A DNA stretch of 24,564 nt from JBOGWP01 sp050693875 (GCA_050693875.1 JBOGWP010000016.1:1-24564); one strand, 5' to 3'; positions 1-8,132 are shown, counted from the stretch's first letter. Notes: generated by a model from the letters alone, not told the origin. Program-made: numbers and translations.

Positions 1-23
1 TGGTTTCGAGGGAGGAGGTTCGG

Positions 24-764
24 ATGGAGACGGCGCTGGGGGTGCTCGTGACGGCGGTGGTCGTCGGAATCGCAGGCCTCGTGGTGCTCGCCATCTGGCG
101 AGCGAGGGTGGCGGACGCCCGGTTGGGAAGCGTCCTCGTCGTGGCGTGGCTCGCGCTCGCGCTGGTGCTGTCGGCGCTGGGAGTGTTCATCGCCCGGGCG
201 GACAGCCTGTTCCCCGCGATCGCGCTCGGGATCACGCCCCCTCTGCTCGCCGGATACTGGTTCCTTCGTCGCTCGCAATTCCTCGGGGCGATTCCGGTCG
301 ACTCGCTGATCCGATTTCAAGGATTTCGCATCGCGGGGGCGCTCTTCCTGGCCTACCTGGCCGCCGGCCTCCTGCCGCGAGAGTTCGCCCTCCCCGCAGG
401 GATCGGAGACGTGCTCGTTGGGCTCAGCGCCCTCCTGGTCGCCCGGCGGGTGAAGAATGCCGGCCCGGAAAGGAGCTGGCGCCTGGCGGTGGCGTGGAAC
501 ATGGCGGGGCTCGTCGACTTCGCGATTGCCGTCGGGACGGGGTTCCTCACCTCGCCCTCCCCGTTCCAGCTTCCTGCCCTGGACGCCCCCAACACCATGA
601 TCACCGCGTTTCCCCTGGCGCTGATCCCGACCTTCGCAGTGCCCTTGTTCGCAGTCCTGCACGTTGCGTGCCTTCGGCGGCTGCTGGCCGGATCGAGCTC
701 GGCCCAGCCCCATCAGGGCCTGACGGCGGGATTCACGGCTCCTGGGAGTGACCCAGCGCGGTGA
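24..764 (+). CDS. Hypothetical multi-pass membrane protein (7 predicted helices)
   Basis: An integral membrane protein of 246 residues with no function I can name. Hydrophobic stretches near residues 3-23, 35-57, 62-80, 99-117, 120-140, 152-173 and 193-220 suggest seven membrane helices. The C-terminal 25 residues are polar and Ser/Pro/Gly-rich. The segment around LPAGIGDVLVG (about residues 122-132) looks like the conserved core of an uncharacterised family of bacterial membrane proteins; that is recall, not a search. A strong ribosome site, GGAGGAGG at 11-18, sits 5 bases before the ATG and fixes the start. The gene stands alone: the next gene downstream is convergent, and what lies upstream is outside the window. 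A transporter or sensor role is possible, but no motif supports either. Confidence 0.75.
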   Translation: METALGVLVTAVVVGIAGLVVLAIWRARVADARLGSVLVVAWLALALVLSALGVFIARADSLFPAIALGITPPLLAGYWFLRRSQFLGAIPVDSLIRFQGFRIAGALFLAYLAAGLLPREFALPAGIGDVLVGLSALLVARRVKNAGPERSWRLAVAWNMAGLVDFAIAVGTGFLTSPSPFQLPALDAPNTMITAFPLALIPTFAVPLFAVLHVACLRRLLAGSSSAQPHQGLTAGFTAPGSDPAR

Positions 765-895
765 GGGCGTCGTGACCTCGATGCCTACGTGCGCGGTTCG
801 CGGCGAGAAGGTGCGCGTCCGACGGGGCTACGTTCGGGGCGCTCGGCTCCGGGCGGCCCAGGTCAGCCGGCGGAGGGACGCTTTCGTCCACGACG

Positions 896-1315
896 TCAGC
901 AGCAGGGGGCCGTGGATCCGCAACCCAGCCCTTCCCCCTCCTCCGCGGGCTCCGTGTCGGCGAGCACCGTGTAGACCTCCCAGGGGGCGCCGTCTGGATC
1001 GCTCACCCACACCTTGTCCTGGCGTGCGTAGCAGCAGCTAACCCCATCCTCGGCGAGCGTCGGCAGCCCCTGTGCTGAGAGCCGGCGGCCTGCCGACCCA
1101 ACCGCGCCGGTAGTCTCGACCTCCACTCCCAGATGGTTCAGGGTCCCCCCGCCGCCGTGCCCTTCGATGAGCACGAGCTTGAGTGGGGGCTCGGCGATCG
1201 CGAAGTTCGCGTAGCCGGGACGCAGCTTGGCGGGCGGGGTCGCGAAGAGCTTCGAGTAGAAGTCGACCGCCGCGTCGAGGTCGGTGACGTTCAGTGCCAG
1301 CTGCACTCGGGACAT
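896..1315 (-). CDS. arsI: ArsI/CadI-family vicinal-oxygen-chelate dioxygenase (glyoxalase fold)
   Basis: A 139-residue glyoxalase/bleomycin-resistance fold protein of the ArsI/CadI group. ArsI enzymes cleave the carbon-arsenic bond of trivalent organoarsenicals such as methylarsenite, using Fe(II) and O2. CadI is the cadmium-induced mycobacterial relative. Visible family marks are NVTDLDAAVDFYSKLF near the N-terminus, metal-ligand candidates Gln5, His61 and Glu113, and the vicinal cysteine pair Cys94-Cys95 (VSCCYA) that binds As(III) in ArsI. The tail carries three further cysteines (131, 138, 139), which may help bind thiophilic metals. No arsR, arsM or efflux gene lies beside it, unlike many ars operons. 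A promoter-like region with three ATCGAT boxes lies just upstream. Family assignment is firm; substrate (organoarsenical or merely cadmium/arsenic-responsive) is inferred. Confidence 0.85.
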   Translation of the reverse strand: MSRVQLALNVTDLDAAVDFYSKLFATPPAKLRPGYANFAIAEPPLKLVLIEGHGGGGTLNHLGVEVETTGAVGSAGRRLSAQGLPTLAEDGVSCCYARQDKVWVSDPDGAPWEVYTVLADTEPAEEGEGLGCGSTAPCC

Positions 1316-1339
1316 GAGCTATCTCCCTCCCCTACCTGC

Positions 1340-1397
1340 ATCGATGGTGATCGATATCTAGCCGACCGATCCTTCCGCATAAATCGATGATTGTCAA
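1340..1397 (-). promoter_or_regulatory. Candidate promoter and metal-responsive operator of arsI
   Basis: Read on the minus strand, a perfect -35 box TTGACA (1392-1397) is followed 17 bases later by a weak -10, AAGGAT (1369-1374). Three copies of the palindrome ATCGAT lie at 1383-1388, 1350-1355 and 1340-1345, one inside the spacer and two between the -10 and the ATG. Repeated AT-rich palindromes overlapping a promoter are typical of ArsR/SmtB-family operators, so metal-relieved repression is a reasonable inference. No arsR gene is in the window, so the repressor would act from elsewhere. Confidence 0.45.
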
Positions 1398-1427
1398 TAT
1401 GGTCCGGACGCCGGGGCGACGCGCCCG

Positions 1428-2858
1428 TCAGTCGGTCAGAACCGGGGCGTAGAACGAGGGGCCGCGGGTGTTCTCGTCGACGTGCAGCGGGTGCTGCATC
1501 GGCGGGAACGCACGCTCCTGGCAATCGATACGGGGACAGAGCCGGCAGGTCACGCCGATGGGCACGGCGGCAGACGGGTCGGCGAGATCGATGCCCTCCG
1601 AGTAGACCATCTCGCCCGCATGGCGCGCCTCGCAGCCCAGCTCGATCGCCAGGACCGCGGGCGTGGCACGAAAGCGCCAGTCGCGCCGCACGGTGCGCGC
1701 GATCGAGAAGTAGAGCGTGCGGTCGGGCATCTGCGAGAGCTGCACCCGGATGACGCCGGGGGTGAGGAAGGCGCCGTAGACGTTCCACCGGGGACAGCCC
1801 GCCGAGAAGCGCATGTAGTGCATGCCCGATGCGGAGAACCGCTTGGAGATGTTGCCGGCCACGTCGATGCGCACCAGATGGAAAGGGATGCCCTCGGCCC
1901 CCGGCCGCGACAGCGTGGTCAGCCGATGACAGACCTGCTCGAATGTGCAGTCGAAGCGCGTTGCCATCAACTCGATGTCGTAGCGCTCGCTGCGGGCGGT
2001 CGTGAGGAACGGCTCATACGGCATGAGGACCGCGGCGGCGAAGTAGTTCGCCAGCGCCACGCGGGCCAGGGCGTGCGACTCCTCGCTCGTGAGCTGCCCG
2101 TCCGCCGCCAGCCGATCGAGAAGATCCGGGTGCTCGAGGAGGCCGATCATGTGCGCGACTTGGAAGTTGCGACTCGCCCGCCCGAGGGCCTCCGACAGCA
2201 GGAGCACCTTCCGCTGCGGGTCGTACCGCCTCGTCGCCCCCGCCAGCGCGCCGACGCGCTCCACCCGCACCTCCACCCCCCGGGCTCGCTCGAGATGATC
2301 GGTCATCTTCGGATAGAGGCTCTCGGGGTCGAGCCGGGCAGATCGCCACAGGCGCTCGGCGGCGTGCTCGAGCTCGGGGAAATGATTGAGGTGGCGCTGC
2401 AGGAGATCGCTAACCTCCTCCGACGGCAGGGTCGATCCGTTGGTGGTGAGCTCCTGGCCCTCGAACAGCTTGGCTGCCAGGCCCTCCGCCTTCTGGCGGG
2501 TCTCCCGGTAGGCGCGGTAGAGGGCCAGCACGGCGCGGCCGACCGGCGGTACGCCGGCGGCAAGCTCGTGCACATCGGCGGCCGCAAGCTCGTGCCCGTC
2601 GAACAGCTCGTCGCCGAACGCCTCCATGAGGTCTTCGGCGAGTTGTGGCTCGTCGTCGGGAGCGAGCGCCTGCACGTCGATCTGAAAGAGCTGGACGACC
2701 TTGATCAGCAGCGGAGCCGGCAGCGGACGCCGGTTGTGCTCGATCAGGTTGAGGTAGCTCGCGGAGATGCCGAGCCGCTCGGCGAGCGCGACCTGCGTCA
2801 GGCCCTCCCTGCGCCGCAGAGCGCGGACCTTGGCCCCGAGCCGTCCCGTCTCCCCCAC
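1428..2858 (-). CDS. ramB: XRE-family short-chain acyl-CoA-responsive regulator (RamB/ScfR/PrpR type)
   Basis: A 476-residue transcription factor. Residues 9-63 form a Cro/C1-type helix-turn-helix (LTQVALAERLGISASYLNLIEHN). The middle resembles the IrrE/DUF955 region, and the C-terminal third is the ScfR (DUF2083) domain ending in a cysteine cluster, C438-x2-C441-x4-C446. This is the layout of RamB and PrpR, which control acetate, glyoxylate and propionate genes in corynebacteria and mycobacteria. The cysteine cluster may bind metal or an Fe-S centre. It is divergent from aceB-aceA with a 111-bp gap, the usual position for a local regulator of the glyoxylate shunt. The start is GTG, with GCGGGGGA directly upstream. 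In C. glutamicum RamB also acts on aceE, a homologue of which lies in the PHA operon here. The symbol is by analogy; an ScfR with a different ligand is the alternative. Confidence 0.85.
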   Translation of the reverse strand: MGETGRLGAKVRALRRREGLTQVALAERLGISASYLNLIEHNRRPLPAPLLIKVVQLFQIDVQALAPDDEPQLAEDLMEAFGDELFDGHELAAADVHELAAGVPPVGRAVLALYRAYRETRQKAEGLAAKLFEGQELTTNGSTLPSEEVSDLLQRHLNHFPELEHAAERLWRSARLDPESLYPKMTDHLERARGVEVRVERVGALAGATRRYDPQRKVLLLSEALGRASRNFQVAHMIGLLEHPDLLDRLAADGQLTSEESHALARVALANYFAAAVLMPYEPFLTTARSERYDIELMATRFDCTFEQVCHRLTTLSRPGAEGIPFHLVRIDVAGNISKRFSASGMHYMRFSAGCPRWNVYGAFLTPGVIRVQLSQMPDRTLYFSIARTVRRDWRFRATPAVLAIELGCEARHAGEMVYSEGIDLADPSAAVPIGVTCRLCPRIDCQERAFPPMQHPLHVDENTRGPSFYAPVLTD

Positions 2859-2969
2859 TCCCCCGCCTTTACAACCTTTTCACCTTGACGGACAAAACCC
2901 CGCCGGGCTTTACAGCCTTGCTAGCTGACTATTGACGCTACGTTAACAGCTTGTAAATATTCGCGCACC
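2859..2969. promoter_or_regulatory. Divergent control region between the RamB-like gene and aceB
   Basis: This 111-bp gap is unusually AT-rich for the window. It holds a direct repeat CTTTACAnCCTT at 2867-2878 and 2908-2919, 41 bp apart (about four helical turns), which places both copies on one DNA face. A third TTTACA-type sequence is inverted inside an imperfect 15-bp palindrome, TTAACAGCTTGTAAA (2943-2957), just before aceB. TTGACG at 2932-2937 is a -35 candidate for aceB, with weak TAAATA at 2954-2959. The palindrome would overlap that promoter, fitting repression by the adjacent regulator. Confidence 0.55.
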
Positions 2970-4580
2970 ATGGGCTCGACCACAATGCGCATCGCGGTGC
3001 GGTCTGCTGCGGCCCCCGGCGAGCGCTCCGAGGAGATCCTGACGCACGACGCGCTGGCGTTCGTGGCGGAGCTCACCCGGTGGTTCCGGCCCCGGGTCGA
3101 CGATCTGCTCGCACGCCGGCGGGCACTCCAGATGGAATTCGATGCCGGCATTCGCCCGCACTTCCTCCCCGAGACCGCCTCGATCCGCGAGGCTGAGTGG
3201 CGGGTGGCCGAGACCCCCGCCGACCTTCTCGACCGGAGGGTCGAGATCACGGGCCCGACCGACCGGAAGATGGTCATCAACGCCCTCAACTGCGGGGCGA
3301 AGGTCTTCATGGCGGACTTCGAGGACGCCAACAGCCCCACTTGGTACAACCTGGTGCAGGGCCAGGTCAACCTCTCCGATGCCGTCCGGGGCACGATCGC
3401 CCACACCGACCGCGCGACGGGCAAGCACTACGAGCTGGCGCCCACCACCGCCACGCTGATGGTCCGCCCTCGGGGCTGGCACCTGTGGGAGCACCATTTC
3501 CTGGTCGACGAGCGGCCGGTGCCTGCCGGGCTGTTCGACTTCGGCATGTTCTTCTTCCACAACGCCGCGGCGTTGATCGGCGGGGGCACGGGACCGTACT
3601 TCTATCTCCCGAAGCTCGAGAGCCATCTTGAGGCGCGCCTGTGGAACGACGTCTTCGTCCAGGCGCAGGCGGCGCTGGGCATCGCGAGGGGCACGATCCG
3701 CGCCACCGTGCTCATCGAGACGCTGCCGGCCGCATTCGAGATGGACGAGATCCTCTGGGAGCTGCGGGAGCACTCGGCGGGGCTCAACTGCGGGCGATGG
3801 GACTACATCTTCAGCTTCATCAAGAAGCTGCGGAACCACCCCGCCTTCCTGCTCCCCGACCGCGAGCAGGTGACGATGGAGCAGCCCTTCCTCCGGGCGT
3901 ACACGCAGCTCGTGGTGCGCACGTGCCACCGCCGGGGCATCCACGCGATGGGTGGGATGGCGGCGCAGATCCCCGCGAAGGACGACCCCGAGGCGAACCG
4001 GGCCGCCCTCGACAAGGTGCGCGCCGACAAGCTGCGGGAGGTCCGAGACGGCCATGACGGAACCTGGGTTGCCCATCCCGGGCTCGTGCGGGTCGCCCAG
4101 GAGGTGTTCGACGCGCACATGCCCGGCCCGAACCAGATCGCCAACACCCGCGACGACGTCGTCGTGGCCGGGGCGGACCTCCTCGCGGTCCCGTCGGGAA
4201 CGCGAACCGAGGCGGGGCTGCGCCACAGCGTGCGCGTCGGCGTGCAGTACGTGGAGACGTGGTTGCGAGGCCTCGGCTGCGTGCCTCTCTACCGGCTGAT
4301 GGAGGACGCCGCAACCGCAGAGATCTGCCGAGCGCAGGTCTGGCAGTGGCTGCGGCACAGGGCGACGCTCGACGACGGGGCCCCCCTCACCCCCGACCGC
4401 TTCCGGCGGGTCCTCGACGAGGAGCTCGAGGGGATCCGGGCCGGCCTCGGCGAGGAGCGTTTCCGGTCGGGCACCCTCCACGAGGCCCGCGACCTCTTCG
4501 AGCGCCTCTCCACCGCATCCGAATTCGAGGACTTCCTGACCATTCCGGCTTACGAGCTCTTGTTGTCGATCGGCGGATAA
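2970..4580 (+). CDS. aceB: Malate synthase A
   Basis: Condenses glyoxylate with acetyl-CoA to give malate, the second step of the glyoxylate shunt. At 536 residues it matches the A-type enzyme (E. coli 533) rather than the larger G-type of mycobacteria. Recognisable blocks in order are FMADFEDANSPTW, GWHLWEHHFLVDERPVPAGL, ATVLIETLPAAFEMDEIL (metal-ligand Glu), HAMGGMAAQIP and LYRLMEDAATAEICRAQVW. In the last, Asp446 aligns with the catalytic base of the E. coli enzyme. Isocitrate lyase follows 14 bp downstream, so the two are surely co-transcribed. No ribosome site precedes the ATG at 2970 or the next in-frame ATG at 2985. With a possible -10 just upstream, the message may be leaderless. Identity is secure; the exact start is less so. 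Confidence 0.97.
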   Translation: MGSTTMRIAVRSAAAPGERSEEILTHDALAFVAELTRWFRPRVDDLLARRRALQMEFDAGIRPHFLPETASIREAEWRVAETPADLLDRRVEITGPTDRKMVINALNCGAKVFMADFEDANSPTWYNLVQGQVNLSDAVRGTIAHTDRATGKHYELAPTTATLMVRPRGWHLWEHHFLVDERPVPAGLFDFGMFFFHNAAALIGGGTGPYFYLPKLESHLEARLWNDVFVQAQAALGIARGTIRATVLIETLPAAFEMDEILWELREHSAGLNCGRWDYIFSFIKKLRNHPAFLLPDREQVTMEQPFLRAYTQLVVRTCHRRGIHAMGGMAAQIPAKDDPEANRAALDKVRADKLREVRDGHDGTWVAHPGLVRVAQEVFDAHMPGPNQIANTRDDVVVAGADLLAVPSGTRTEAGLRHSVRVGVQYVETWLRGLGCVPLYRLMEDAATAEICRAQVWQWLRHRATLDDGAPLTPDRFRRVLDEELEGIRAGLGEERFRSGTLHEARDLFERLSTASEFEDFLTIPAYELLLSIGG

Positions 4581-4594
4581 GGGGGACCGTACGA

Positions 4595-5914
4595 ATGACC
4601 ACGAACGGGAGCAGCAGCTACGACGTCCTCGACGACGACCTCGGCGCACAGCGGTGGAAGGGGATTCGCCGTCCCTACAGCCGCGACGACGTGGGCCGGC
4701 TACGCGGATCGGTCCACGTCGAGCACACCCTCGCCGATCTCGGCGCTCGGCGGCTGTGGCAGATGCTGAACGGCAGCGACGGCTACGTGCATGCGCTCGG
4801 CGCCCTGAGCGGAAACCAGGCGGTGCAGATGGTGCGCGGCGGGCTGCAGGCGATCTACGTCTCGGGCTGGCAGGTGGCGGCGGACTCCAACACCGCCGGG
4901 CAGACCTACCCGGACCAAAGCCTTTACCCGGTCGACAGCGTCCCCGCCCTCGTCCGGCGCATCAACAGGGCGTTGCAGCGGGCCGACCAGATCGAGCACG
5001 CTGAGGGCAAGCACTCGCGAGCCTGGCTGGTACCCATCGTGGCCGATGCGGAAGCCGGTTTCGGCGGGCCCCTGAACGCGTACGAGCTGATGAAAGCCAT
5101 GATCGAGGCCGGGGCTGCGGGGGTGCACTTCGAGGATCAGCTGTCGTCGGAGAAGAAGTGTGGGCACCTCGGAGGGAAGGTGCTTGTCCCGACCGGCCAT
5201 TTCATCCGCACCCTCGTGGCCGCACGGCTCGCCGCCGACGTGATGGGCGTCCCCACCGTCCTCGTGGCACGCACCGACGCCGACAGCGCCAAGCTGCTGA
5301 CGTCGGATATCGACCCCCGGGACCGGCCATTCGTCACCGGTGAGCGCACGCCGGAGGGATTCTTCCGGGTCGAAGGGGGCCTCGATCTGGCGATCGCTCG
5401 GGGGCTGGCCTACGCCCGGCATGCCGACGTCCTGTGGTGCGAGACCGCAACCCCCGACCTCGGCGATGCACGACGATTCGCCGAGGCGATCCACCGGGAG
5501 TTCCCGGGCAAGATCCTCGCCTACAACTGCTCCCCCTCTTTCAACTGGCGCAGGTACCTGGACAAGGAGACGATCGCTCGGTTCCAGCGCGAACTTGGCG
5601 CCATGGGCTACACGTTCCAGTTCGTCACGCTGGCGGGCTTCCACGCCCTGAACCTGGCGATGTTCGAGCTGGCGCGCGACTATCGGGACCGGGGCATGGC
5701 CGCCTACTCGGAGCTGCAGGAGCGGGAGTTCGCCGAGGAGGTCGAGGGCTACACCGCCACTCGCCACCAGCGCGAGGCCGGGACCGGTTACTTCGACGAG
5801 GTCGCTCAGGTGATCTCGGGCGGGTCGGCGTCGACGCTGGCGCTGCACGAATCCACCGAGGCGGACCAGTTCCAGGAGACCCTGACCCCGTCCGGAGCGG
5901 GCAGCGGCGGCTAA
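4595..5914 (+). CDS. aceA: Isocitrate lyase
   Basis: Splits isocitrate into succinate and glyoxylate, the entry step of the glyoxylate shunt, allowing growth on acetate, fatty acids or stored PHA. The 439-residue protein carries the signature KKCGHLGGKVLVPT with catalytic Cys189 (Cys191 in M. tuberculosis ICL1). It also has VADAEAGFGG for metal binding, ARTDAD, and the C-terminal YNCSPSFNW block. It is the short ICL1 type. The start is the ATG at 4595, with GGGGGA at 4581-4586 as ribosome site; the reading frame stays open further upstream, but that part overlaps aceB and has no family similarity. It is second in the aceB-aceA pair and ends 32 bp before the convergent end of the PHA operon. 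Confidence 0.97.
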   Translation: MTTNGSSSYDVLDDDLGAQRWKGIRRPYSRDDVGRLRGSVHVEHTLADLGARRLWQMLNGSDGYVHALGALSGNQAVQMVRGGLQAIYVSGWQVAADSNTAGQTYPDQSLYPVDSVPALVRRINRALQRADQIEHAEGKHSRAWLVPIVADAEAGFGGPLNAYELMKAMIEAGAAGVHFEDQLSSEKKCGHLGGKVLVPTGHFIRTLVAARLAADVMGVPTVLVARTDADSAKLLTSDIDPRDRPFVTGERTPEGFFRVEGGLDLAIARGLAYARHADVLWCETATPDLGDARRFAEAIHREFPGKILAYNCSPSFNWRRYLDKETIARFQRELGAMGYTFQFVTLAGFHALNLAMFELARDYRDRGMAAYSELQEREFAEEVEGYTATRHQREAGTGYFDEVAQVISGGSASTLALHESTEADQFQETLTPSGAGSGG

Positions 5915-5946
5915 ACCAATCCGGCCGGCGCGGGCCGCGGCCCAGG
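5915..5946. other. Short convergent gap with GC-rich palindrome
   Basis: Between the ends of aceA and the patatin gene lies a perfect 12-bp palindrome, GGGCCGCGGCCC (5932-5943). TCCGGCCGGCGCGG occurs twice, at 5920-5933 and at 5956-5969 inside the patatin 3' end. The self-complementary DNA could slow polymerase from both sides, but there is no T-tract, so an intrinsic terminator is not demonstrated. Confidence 0.3.
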
Positions 5947-7015
5947 TTAGATCCGTCCGGCCGGCGCGGCTTCCGTTGCGGCCGGCCGGCCGATGCCCTG
6001 CGCGAGGGCGTCCTCGTAGCCGGCCCTGATGCGCCCCTCGATGGAGGCGCGGGAGAAGTCCGAGGCCCTCGCGAGCTCGTCGGGGAGGCTGGAGGTCACC
6101 ACGTGAAAGTGGTTGATCTTCCGGTAGCCGCGCACCTTCCGGTAGAGGGGGTCGTTGCGAACGTCGCTGTTCCCGGGCAGCGCCTGGTCGACCTTGTCGA
6201 TGAGGTCCACGACGCGGTCGATCCTGTTGAAGAACTTCCGGTCGAGCTTGAGCCGGCTGGTGTATTGCAGCCGGCCCATCCGCTCCACCACATCGGGCAT
6301 GGTCCGCGGGACGGGGGCCTGCATCGGGAACAGCTCCACGACGATGAGCTCGCGGACGGCGGCGCGATCACCGCCCTCCACCTCCTCGAGCGCATCGATG
6401 GCCGGACTGAGGGGCGTGTTCGAGAAGAGCCCGCCGTCCCAGTACCAGTCGCCGTTCACGGAGGTCATGGGAAAGCCCGGGGGCAGGCTCCCGCTGGCCA
6501 TCACGTGCTCGAGCGTGAGGCCGCCGGGACGATGGCGGTCGAAGAACTCCATCTCGGCCGTGCCGACCTTCACTGCCCCGACGACCACGCGGGTCTCCTC
6601 CGCGTTCAGCCGCTCGAGGTCGACCAGCTCTGTGAGGGTCCGGCGCAGGGGGGCGGTGTCGTAGAAGCTGGTCACCGACCAGGGGGCCGAGAACAGCTCC
6701 GGACGCAGCCGGTACATGCCCGGGTTGCCGAAGAACGCGAGGGAGCGCTCGACCTGCGAAGGGAGCCAGACCGGCACCGGTGGCAACACGGTCAGCCGCG
6801 CGCCACAGCCCGTCCAGGGCCGCGATCGGGTCGCCGGCCGCTCCCCCCAACACGGCGGCCGTGATGGCGCCGATCGAGATGCCGGCCACGGCGACGGGAC
6901 GGAAGCCGGGGCGCTGCTCGTAGAGCGCCCGGAGAACGCCGTACTCGTAGGCTCCGAGCGCCCCGCCTCCCTGCAGGACGAGGGCGGTATGGACCTTGCG
7001 TTTGTCGTCTGCCAT
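5947..7015 (-). pseudogene. Patatin-like phospholipase/esterase with a frameshift
   Basis: Patatin-family lipid acyl hydrolase (Ser-Asp dyad). The first frame starts at ATG 7015 after AGGAGG and encodes the oxyanion-hole motif GGGALGAYEYG and the nucleophile elbow G45-I-S47-I-G. At 6796-6803, in a GCGCG run, the frame is lost. The family sequence resumes one base over as RLTVLPPVPVWLPSQVERSL and continues through the catalytic Asp motif WDGGLFSNTP to a DUF3734-like C-terminus. Removing one base gives 355 residues, a normal length. The break separates Ser from Asp, so if real the enzyme is dead; if it is a base-call error the gene is intact. It is the last gene of the PHA operon, 88 bp after the SnoaL-like gene. 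Patatins with this C-terminal region often occur near 3-hydroxybutyrate genes (from memory), so a role at PHA granules is plausible but unproved. Confidence 0.8.
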
Positions 7016-7103
7016 GGCGTCCTCCTATTCGCGGGCGCGAGGGGACCGCCGGTGCGGCTCGGACCGCCTCAGTTCCCGGCGCCGGCCGGAGTGCCGGGGC
7101 CCC

Positions 7104-7526
7104 TCAGCCTCCGAACGGCGGGCTCACCCCGATCTGGCCGATCAGGCTCAGGTGGTCGAGCAAGCCCCACCGCTCGGCGAGCTTGCCCGACTCGATGCGC
7201 ACGATGTCGACACCGGGGATCTCGACCCGGCGCCCGCTCCCCGGCACCCGCAGAAACTCGCCTTCGTTGGTCCCGACGAGCCGGTGGTAGATCACGACCT
7301 TGTCGCCCTCGGCGACCATGTCCTGGATCTCGACATGGGCGTCGGGGAATGCGGCGAGAAAGTCCCGCGCCGCCAGCTCGAAGCCCTCACGGTTGGGCTC
7401 GTAGCCCGGCCAGGAGTTGTGGTCGACGTAGCTGTCGCTCAGGAATTCCGAGACGGCGTCCACCTGCTTGTCGTTGTAGACCGCTTCGGCAAAGCGCCGG
7501 TAGAGCTGCTTGTTCTCCTCCGACAT
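7104..7526 (-). CDS. SnoaL-like ester cyclase/NTF2-fold protein
   Basis: A 140-residue single-domain protein of the SnoaL/NTF2-like superfamily, a cone-shaped alpha+beta barrel. Typical features are the helical start NKQLYRRFAEAVYNDKQ, the YVDHNSWPG block near residue 33, the central FLAAFPDAHVEIQDMVAEGDKV stretch and the final DIVRIESGKLAERWGLLD strand. Members include polyketide cyclases and many uncharacterised SnoaL-like proteins, so a reaction cannot be named. AAAGGAGG directly precedes the ATG. It is the ninth gene of the PHA operon, 30 bp after the MaoC gene and 88 bp before the patatin. Its position suggests a role connected with acyl-CoA or granule metabolism; that is guilt by association only. 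Confidence 0.8.
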   Translation of the reverse strand: MSEENKQLYRRFAEAVYNDKQVDAVSEFLSDSYVDHNSWPGYEPNREGFELAARDFLAAFPDAHVEIQDMVAEGDKVVIYHRLVGTNEGEFLRVPGSGRRVEIPGVDIVRIESGKLAERWGLLDHLSLIGQIGVSPPFGG

Positions 7527-7556
7527 TCGTCCTCCTTTGCGCCTCGGTCCGGGAAC

Positions 7557-8132
7557 TCAGACAGGTTGCGCGATCTGCTCGACGCGCGAGGTGGTCCCCG
7601 CCTTCGGCTTCCGCAGCCCCGCCGGCAGCGTCGAGTAGTACCGGAAAAGAAGCGTGGCCACGCAGCACGGCTTTTCCTCGCCCTCGGCCTCGAAGGTGAG
7701 CTTGTACTCGGTCTGCGCGCCGCCGACGAACTCCTCCACCGTCCCGAGCTCGACGCCCATCCGGACGCGGCCCCCGGCGCGCAACGGACCCGGAAACCGA
7801 ACCCGGTTGAGCCCGTAGTTGAGCACCAGCACGGCATCGGAGATCCCCAGCACCTGCTCGAGAAGCGCGGTGGAGTGCGCGAGCGTCAGGAACCCGTGAA
7901 CGACGGTCGAGCCGAAGGGGCCCCGGGCGGCGTGCTCCTGGTCGACGTGGATCCACTGTCGGTCGCCCGTCGCCTCGGCGAACCAGTCGACGACCCGCTG
8001 GGGGATCTCACGCCACCCCGAATAGCCGAGGTGCTTGCCGGCGAAGTCGCGGAGCTCCGCCACGGTGACGAGCATCGGCTGCGCCGCCGAACCCGCCCCC
8101 CGTGATGTCGAGGATGCATGGCTCTTGGTCAT
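7557..8132 (-). CDS. MaoC-like (R)-specific enoyl-CoA hydratase
   Basis: A 191-residue hot-dog-fold hydratase of the MaoC/PhaJ group, which interconverts trans-2-enoyl-CoA and (R)-3-hydroxyacyl-CoA, the substrate form used by PHA synthase. The hydratase-2 motif is clear: FAEATGDRQWIHVD, with Asp57 and His62 as the catalytic pair (spacing as in PhaJ), followed by GPFGSTVVHGFLTL. The ATG at 8132 has AAAGGAGGGG upstream. A second in-frame Met at residue 20 lies closer to the family's usual N-terminus, but no comparable ribosome site supports it. It follows the fused dehydrogenase by 27 bp. With no phaB in the window, it may be the step that produces (R)-3-hydroxybutyryl-CoA for PhaEC. A dehydratase role on another acyl-CoA remains possible. 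Confidence 0.85.
   Translation of the reverse strand: MTKSHASSTSRGAGSAAQPMLVTVAELRDFAGKHLGYSGWREIPQRVVDWFAEATGDRQWIHVDQEHAARGPFGSTVVHGFLTLAHSTALLEQVLGISDAVLVLNYGLNRVRFPGPLRAGGRVRMGVELGTVEEFVGGAQTEYKLTFEAEGEEKPCCVATLLFRYYSTLPAGLRKPKAGTTSRVEQIAQPV

Noticed and set aside
2943..4649. A 568-codon minus-strand open frame opposite aceB
   Set aside because: It is a mirror of the malate synthase frame, rich in Arg/Pro/Val/Gly with no family pattern; no ribosome site.
5920..5969. Bidirectional intrinsic terminator between aceA and the patatin gene
   Set aside because: The palindrome is short and lacks a T-tract on either side, so it is reported only as a palindrome.
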